A stretch of 9,083 nucleotides of DNA from an uncultured Ruminococcus sp. (GTDB taxonomy: Bacteria > Bacillota > Clostridia > Oscillospirales > CAG-272). How positions within the stretch are numbered: the first letter of the stretch is position 1; every line of letters starts with the position of its first letter. A program made the translations under genes and the position numbers. The notes under the pieces are model-generated. The model did not search any database. It saw only the letters and a program-made list of their open reading frames with translations, and had not been told where the DNA came from. The stretch is from contig CACYEW010000046.1 in assembly GCA_902773455.1 (NCBI GenBank), positions 1-9,083 on the forward strand, in the 5' to 3' direction. This document shows, piece after piece, positions 6,001 through 9,083 of this stretch.

Positions 6001-9000
6001 AACAGATCATCGTCGGAAGCGAAGCCAAGAGCGTAACGTTCACCGCCGAACAGATCGATTCCAACGCATACGAAACGGTCACCCGTGAGACCGTCAACAT
6101 CTACCGCGACGGTTTACTTGCCCTCGTCGAGCAGATCAATATAGGCGTAGCGGAAGCCGGCTTCCTTGACGGCAGCAATATATCGTTCGCGATCATTCCG
6201 CTCGAAGACGAAAACGGAAACCTCCTCTTCGTACTCCGTATGTCTCCGAAGAATCCGACAAAAGACAAACTGTCTGCTTTGATTCAGAATACGGCCGACG
6301 CGATAACCGGATCCGATTTCACTTACATCACTCTCGGCGAAGACCTGCTCCGTGAGGACAGTCTGATCTCGCTGCAGGCCGTGATCAACGCGGTACTCAA
6401 CAGCGGCATGAGTCTTGACACGATCCTCGAGGTGATCAAGCCGGACGGCACGATCAACGAAATGACGCTTGAAGGCGCAACGGTCATCGGAGCCGACAGC
6501 AACGGAAAAATACATCTTTCCAACGGTAAAGGCATCCCGCATACCGAAAAACTCGGCGGCAAACTCATGGAGACGACGCTGAACCTCGGCGTAAGTGAAA
6601 ACGATGCCGGCGTCAATGCGAAACTCTACGTAACGATCGAAGACTTCGGAAAGGCCAAGAACAATCTTGACAACGTACGCGACCTTGCAAGCAGAGCAAG
6701 ATCCTACGGCAACGTCACCGCGCACGACGGAATGATAGACGCTGAAGTCACACTGCCCGACAGAGCGTATCAGGCTTACATAACCTCGATGGTCGCTCTC
6801 GGCAATACGACTCTGCACGATCTCGACAAAGTAGATCTCATACCGCTCAGAGAACTTGCGCTCGAAATTGCGAAATTCATATTTGCAGACGAGACGATAA
6901 CGACCGAGACCTTTGAAAACACGCTTGACAAAGTGGGTGTAGACAAAGAGCTCTCCAAGTTTGAAAAATACTATTCCAAAGCTCGCAAAGTTCTCAACCA
7001 CGTTGTGAACAACATAACGATCGATCCCGAAACCGAAGTTGCAACGTCGAACGAATATCAGGGCGACGTTATATACGATCTTACGGCGCTCTTCGACAAG
7101 ATGAATCTTGCCGAAACCTTCCGTAATAAAGTAAAAGAAAAAGACAGCGGCGTATGCGTAACGGTCAAAGGAAAGCTCCTCAACGAAAACGATTATGACG
7201 CTCTCGTTATAGATCACAGCGCAAAGGGAACGGCGAAAGTCGTTTACACGCGTGATCTTGCAAAGGCTCTCAAGTCCGCTCACAAGAACACCGCGATCAT
7301 ACTCCTCAAGGATTATGACGGCGACGTGACGATCCTCAAACAGGGACTGCTCGACCTCAACGGTCACACGATCAACGGCAACCTCGTATGCGAAGCGAGA
7401 ACGCTCGTTATCGACAGCACGCTCGATACCGCAAGCGAAGGCGGCGTGACCGGAACGGTCAGCGGCAACGCGATAATCACCGCAGGCGAATACGGCTCCG
7501 ACGTATCCTCGATGCTGAAGACCGGTTACGCTTACGAAGACGGCAAGGTCAAGAACCTCTACTACTACATCGAAGTAGTGCCCGGCAGAGGCGACGAAGT
7601 CATCAACGTACATTTCACGCCCGACTACGAAGCCATGAAGGCTCAGAATAAGAACGGCCTCAAAGCGATCTTCGCACAGCTTTCCGCAGACATTGCGCTC
7701 AACTACTATATGTGCGCTGCTCTTACGGTAGGCGGCTATGATATCTGCGAATTCGCATTCGACGACGTTCTCAGATTCATTGACGGTGTGACGGGCGCCG
7801 ACGTAAACGAAATGCTCGACGGCATCAACTGCGCAGGCGTCACGGATCTCGCAAACGATCTGCTCGCCAAACTCACCGATTTCAGCACTTCAGGCGAAGC
7901 GATACTCGCAGGCGAAGCCGTTGCTTCCTACGACGTAACGTATCTGCCCTGGACGTTTGAACTCGAACACGTTGCGGACGGCGATTATCTGACCGCAAAC
8001 GCAAAACCGAACGCAGATAACGAAAAGACCCAGACGCTCAACTTCTTCGTTGACGACAACGACGGACTCGGCGATACGCTCGTCGAACTCGGCGAGATCC
8101 TCACGATCGAAGCTGAAGTCGAACTCGAAGACATCTACTATGACAGCAGCAAAAAAGACATCACGTTCATCGGTAACTTCGATTTGGAAGCGACCGCGGA
8201 TCTTACCGGCGATCCCAACTACGCGATTGTGATCGGCACGGTGCTCGCAAACGGCACCGAGGACGACGCCAAACGCGAAGCCCTCGTCGAAGCGATCGAG
8301 ACGTACTTCAAAACCGGATACCTGATGGCTGATCTTAAGGCTGCGGTCGAAGCCATGACGACACAGGAACTGATCGACAGCTTCAATACCGACACCTCGT
8401 TTGAAGATATGGTATCCGCTCTCGGACTCGACGGAATCGTCACCGAAGAAGCTGCCGAACTTTACAACACATATAGAAGAGTAATTAAAATAACGTTCAG
8501 AGTCATCGACCGCCTCTTCAAATTCAGCGGAAGCTCGTCGAAACTCGGAGCATTCGAAGAAGATTACGGCGTATACAGTTCCGAAAAGACCAACAAGACG
8601 GTCGAACGCGGATATGAAGTCAGAGGCGATTACGGCGTGACCGGCATAGTTACAGCCGAGACCGTAAAACTCACCGTAAAACTCTTTACCGAAGACGTTC
8701 CGTTCCCGATCATCGTTCTCGATACCGAAGGCAACGAGATCTGGCACGGCAGCGACCTTAACGAAGCGTTTGAACAGGCTCTCGACGGATATACGATAGT
8801 CGTTTCCGACGAAGTCGAACTCACTGCAGACGTAGAACTCGATCGCGAGGTCAAACTCGAAGGCGGCGAATTCGTTGACTTCGGCGAATATGTGATCATA
8901 CTCACCGATCCCGACAATTCCAAGTTCATAATCGACGTTGAGGCGTTCGATAACGTAGAATCCGGCGTCGAAGATTACTCCGTACTCGAGGAACAGGACG

Positions 9001-9083
9001 ATGAACAGAATTACGTCTATACGCTTGAAGAAGATCAGAAATATAAGATCATAGTTTACAGCGCAGAAGACGAAATCCTCTAC
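3045..9083 (+). CDS. Giant exported modular surface protein, N-terminal 2013 residues (open at right edge)
   Basis: I do not recognise this protein as a named family. It starts with a signal peptide: MRQETSLFNK, a hydrophobic stretch at about 11-27, and a likely signal peptidase I cut after Ala33 or Ala34 (ITYAA-EE). The mature part is very acidic and mixes helical stretches with beta segments. It appears to consist of two tandem pairs: A1 (about 42-525) and A2 (529-1018), each closing with a beta domain marked YTPK (457, 938); then B1 (about 1043-1500) and B2 (1501-2013+), each with a beta-helix-like segment (from 1404, with LDLNGHTI at 1436-1443, and from 1904). No catalytic motif, transmembrane helix, LPxTG or S-layer homology domain is visible in this part. 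Those would be expected at the C-terminus, outside the window. TTA, CTA and TCA codons are rare. An extracellular structural or adhesive role is inference. The reading frame and start are sure. Confidence 0.93.
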   Translation, partial: MRQETSLFNKALAFVLCMFVMLSSINLSAITYAAEEATDYRTVSEAELVADNYESLSSGEKALLKSGYLASRTLTYPVPSGSEGLVSVNPGTRKITVAPYEKDGYVWNPVYASVVHGEEKDLVKLTDGEGTFSYEGAAYTVEVIYELHIAVDQATQEKLLNDPYLVARLLENGEELSRYESDFGAISNNVDALVSLTDGSLPYGTRITTETTVNAINDMAAQAEANDGFLDIENMLIDYGYAESKLAYLIEHGSELKAEAAKIYEQIGYIYNDKGIATILEQLSDGNSIKKKVRVVLRSLNTLLSNLEPTVEDDWAMLTSNPLKDDLSAEDYVSLDALAEAANASLHEEELKEKLLADSTTISVNVNQHTVTVVVSAAVIKRSSVDNATPVALEDHSAEIRLADGMSAEDVLAAIAASGLEQNALNAWGEISEDNYDRAEDEIAGELVSDITFRIRYTPKAYDISYDFETALPTSVPYGYNLTLPLHEGNELVYDYKVNGESYLQGEIVRITGATEITRTEGKPWNVQTVAKLVALSYSDQLTPEEAAVLNAVALRSDYILLRTPSNDDELVSISIVNEDGGDSVNAATKKYMVAAQNYASGLAGLSWQAVSGKAIDGTGAVKAEFTFNGGLATFTSESFEKVDVVYKLVLDGVVDDQKVLDTLNLPGILAEQAAEQKENMEILNGLYSKLGQLTRATLNQIKFGVGGSDMSEEAKAAVEAVLHGCVDDNEAKLYLYIYLTEYRKSGLTYYYQDNNYLRIRNQVEILNANLSTIYNDPEFLPLLQDIEYEEYYERIADIISDLSRVTLSDPHEAINTASPSLAELVSAIEQINEPRTFMQANEELVLTKTINAALGALVTVNVQAKNSAGEVIKSGEGTIVFALDEPLTDSDIASLNALIEEIVNTIKIDTVHYTTSDELGIAAGDTLKGSTTINVVYTPKEYTVKIIGEEGAQIGETTFKYDNPTIILPACEEEGKQYRYTVCGEQIIVGSEAKSVTFTAEQIDSNAYETVTRETVNIYRDGLLALVEQINIGVAEAGFLDGSNISFAIIPLEDENGNLLFVLRMSPKNPTKDKLSALIQNTADAITGSDFTYITLGEDLLREDSLISLQAVINAVLNSGMSLDTILEVIKPDGTINEMTLEGATVIGADSNGKIHLSNGKGIPHTEKLGGKLMETTLNLGVSENDAGVNAKLYVTIEDFGKAKNNLDNVRDLASRARSYGNVTAHDGMIDAEVTLPDRAYQAYITSMVALGNTTLHDLDKVDLIPLRELALEIAKFIFADETITTETFENTLDKVGVDKELSKFEKYYSKARKVLNHVVNNITIDPETEVATSNEYQGDVIYDLTALFDKMNLAETFRNKVKEKDSGVCVTVKGKLLNENDYDALVIDHSAKGTAKVVYTRDLAKALKSAHKNTAIILLKDYDGDVTILKQGLLDLNGHTINGNLVCEARTLVIDSTLDTASEGGVTGTVSGNAIITAGEYGSDVSSMLKTGYAYEDGKVKNLYYYIEVVPGRGDEVINVHFTPDYEAMKAQNKNGLKAIFAQLSADIALNYYMCAALTVGGYDICEFAFDDVLRFIDGVTGADVNEMLDGINCAGVTDLANDLLAKLTDFSTSGEAILAGEAVASYDVTYLPWTFELEHVADGDYLTANAKPNADNEKTQTLNFFVDDNDGLGDTLVELGEILTIEAEVELEDIYYDSSKKDITFIGNFDLEATADLTGDPNYAIVIGTVLANGTEDDAKREALVEAIETYFKTGYLMADLKAAVEAMTTQELIDSFNTDTSFEDMVSALGLDGIVTEEAAELYNTYRRVIKITFRVIDRLFKFSGSSSKLGAFEEDYGVYSSEKTNKTVERGYEVRGDYGVTGIVTAETVKLTVKLFTEDVPFPIIVLDTEGNEIWHGSDLNEAFEQALDGYTIVVSDEVELTADVELDREVKLEGGEFVDFGEYVIILTDPDNSKFIIDVEAFDNVESGVEDYSVLEEQDDEQNYVYTLEEDQKYKIIVYSAEDEILY
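3168..4619 (+). repeat. Module A1 of the giant protein (about residues 42-525)
   Basis: First of two diverged tandem protein modules. It runs from the helix with L48-V49-A50 through a mostly helical middle to the RYTPKAYDI segment (Tyr457) and the terminal beta domain. Landmarks shared with A2 at constant spacing are a helix of the form VA..Y..L...E...L, a VIYELHI / VVYKLVL strand followed by a helical region, and the YTPK domain. Identity to A2 is low, so the boundaries are approximate. Confidence 0.5.
4629..6098 (+). repeat. Module A2 of the giant protein (about residues 529-1018)
   Basis: Second copy of the A module, beginning TVAKLVALSYSDQLTPEEA and ending ETVTRETVN. The offset to A1 is 485 residues at the start (L48-V49-A50 against L533-V534-A535) and 481 at YTPK (457 against 938), so the two are collinear with little net insertion. 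The closing beta domain keeps Tyr-Thr-Pro-Lys, an LP pair, a Gly-x-x-Tyr/Val-x-Tyr pattern and a GE turn. Confidence 0.5.
6171..7544 (+). repeat. Module B1 of the giant protein (about residues 1043-1500)
   Basis: First B module. In order: a strand pair NISFAIIP (1045-1052), a helix starting LSALIQ (1076), a TLNLGVSEND strand (1178), a helical stretch with FENTLDKVGVD (1290) and a beta-helix-like tail from Asp1404. Each landmark has a counterpart in B2 in the same order, so the pair looks like an ancient tandem duplication. Confidence 0.45.
7254..7490 (+). other. Beta-helix-like segment of B1 with LDLNGHTI motif
   Basis: Residues about 1404-1482: a helix DLAKALKSAHK, then strands IILLKD, VTIL, LLDLNGHTI (1435-1443), TLVIDS, GTVSGNAIITAGEY. 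Alternating short hydrophobic strands with Asn/Gly turns and the LDLNGHTI signature are characteristic of right-handed beta-helix repeats in secreted bacterial proteins. It is short, so it may be a partial helix or a cap. Confidence 0.55.
7545..9083 (+). repeat. Module B2 of the giant protein (about residues 1501-2013 or beyond)
   Basis: Second B module, running into the right edge. Landmark offsets to B1 rise steadily: about 460 residues at the IIP/VVP strand (1052 against 1512), 463 at the first helix (1076 against 1539), 486 at TLN (1178 against 1664), 496 at the FE helix (1290 against 1786) and 500 at the beta-helix entry (1404 against 1904). That is what collinear copies with accumulated insertions look like. 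Confidence 0.45.
8754..8969 (+). other. Beta-helix-like segment of B2
   Basis: Residues about 1904-1975: DLNEAFEQALDGYTIVVSD, then VELTADVELDREVKLEG, EFVDFGEYVIILTD and FIIDV. It corresponds to the B1 segment from 1404 (helix of the form DL..A, then TI and a strand ladder) but has lost the NGHTI signature. The leading 'DL.EA...A..G.TI.V' pattern is typical of the entry to surface beta-helix repeats. Confidence 0.45.

Noticed and set aside
3240..8747. Long minus-strand open frames at 3240-4232, 4302-5783, 6114-7613 and 7890-8747
   Set aside because: The two longest lie in exact codon register opposite the giant gene, where antisense stops would need TTA, CTA or TCA codons, which that gene rarely uses. 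None has a ribosome site or a recognisable product, and their low-complexity Arg/Val/Phe-rich composition is typical of antisense shadows.

Overview
The window looks like a stretch of chromosome from an anaerobic Bacillota bacterium, most likely an uncultured member of the Clostridia. The evidence is the textbook sigma-A promoters (TTGACA, 17-base spacer, TATGAT / TATAAT / TACAAT), strong AGGAGG-type ribosome sites, moderate GC in the genes with AT-rich spacers, and the protein families present. The genus cannot be told from the sequence alone.

Left part, minus strand (1-2560). Two transcription units both read leftward. The first is an ABC-2 type pair: an ATPase (566-1273) with its own promoter and, overlapping it by one base, the N-terminal part of the membrane permease (it runs off the left edge). 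Upstream of it lies a cation diffusion facilitator (CDF) exporter (1403-2560) with its own promoter and a strong GC-rich hairpin terminator (1362-1393) that separates the two units.

Middle (2561-3044), 484 bases without an established gene. It is a divergent regulatory region. It holds the CDF promoter reading left, two overlapping palindromes (2643-2690), two tandem promoters reading right (2708-2736 and 2845-2873), an operator-like inverted repeat between them, a very AT-rich stretch just upstream of the second promoter, and a leader of about 165 bases containing a 46-codon open frame whose stop codon touches the Shine-Dalgarno sequence of the next gene.

Right part, plus strand (3045-9083). 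One uninterrupted reading frame of 2013 codons starts with a signal peptide and is still open at the right edge. It encodes a giant, acidic, exported protein. I recognise no enzyme in it. By eye it is built as two pairs of diverged tandem modules of about 460-500 residues: A1-A2, each ending in a short beta domain with the motif YTPK, and B1-B2, each carrying a beta-helix-like segment (one with the motif LDLNGHTI, common in bacterial surface beta-helix proteins). A surface or matrix-associated structural or adhesive role is the simplest inference. The anchor, if there is one, lies beyond the window.

The minus-strand transporters and the giant gene are divergently transcribed, and nothing in the sequence ties their functions together. 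No rRNA, tRNA, CRISPR array, insertion sequence or phage gene was seen. The long open frames antisense to the giant gene are codon-usage shadows.
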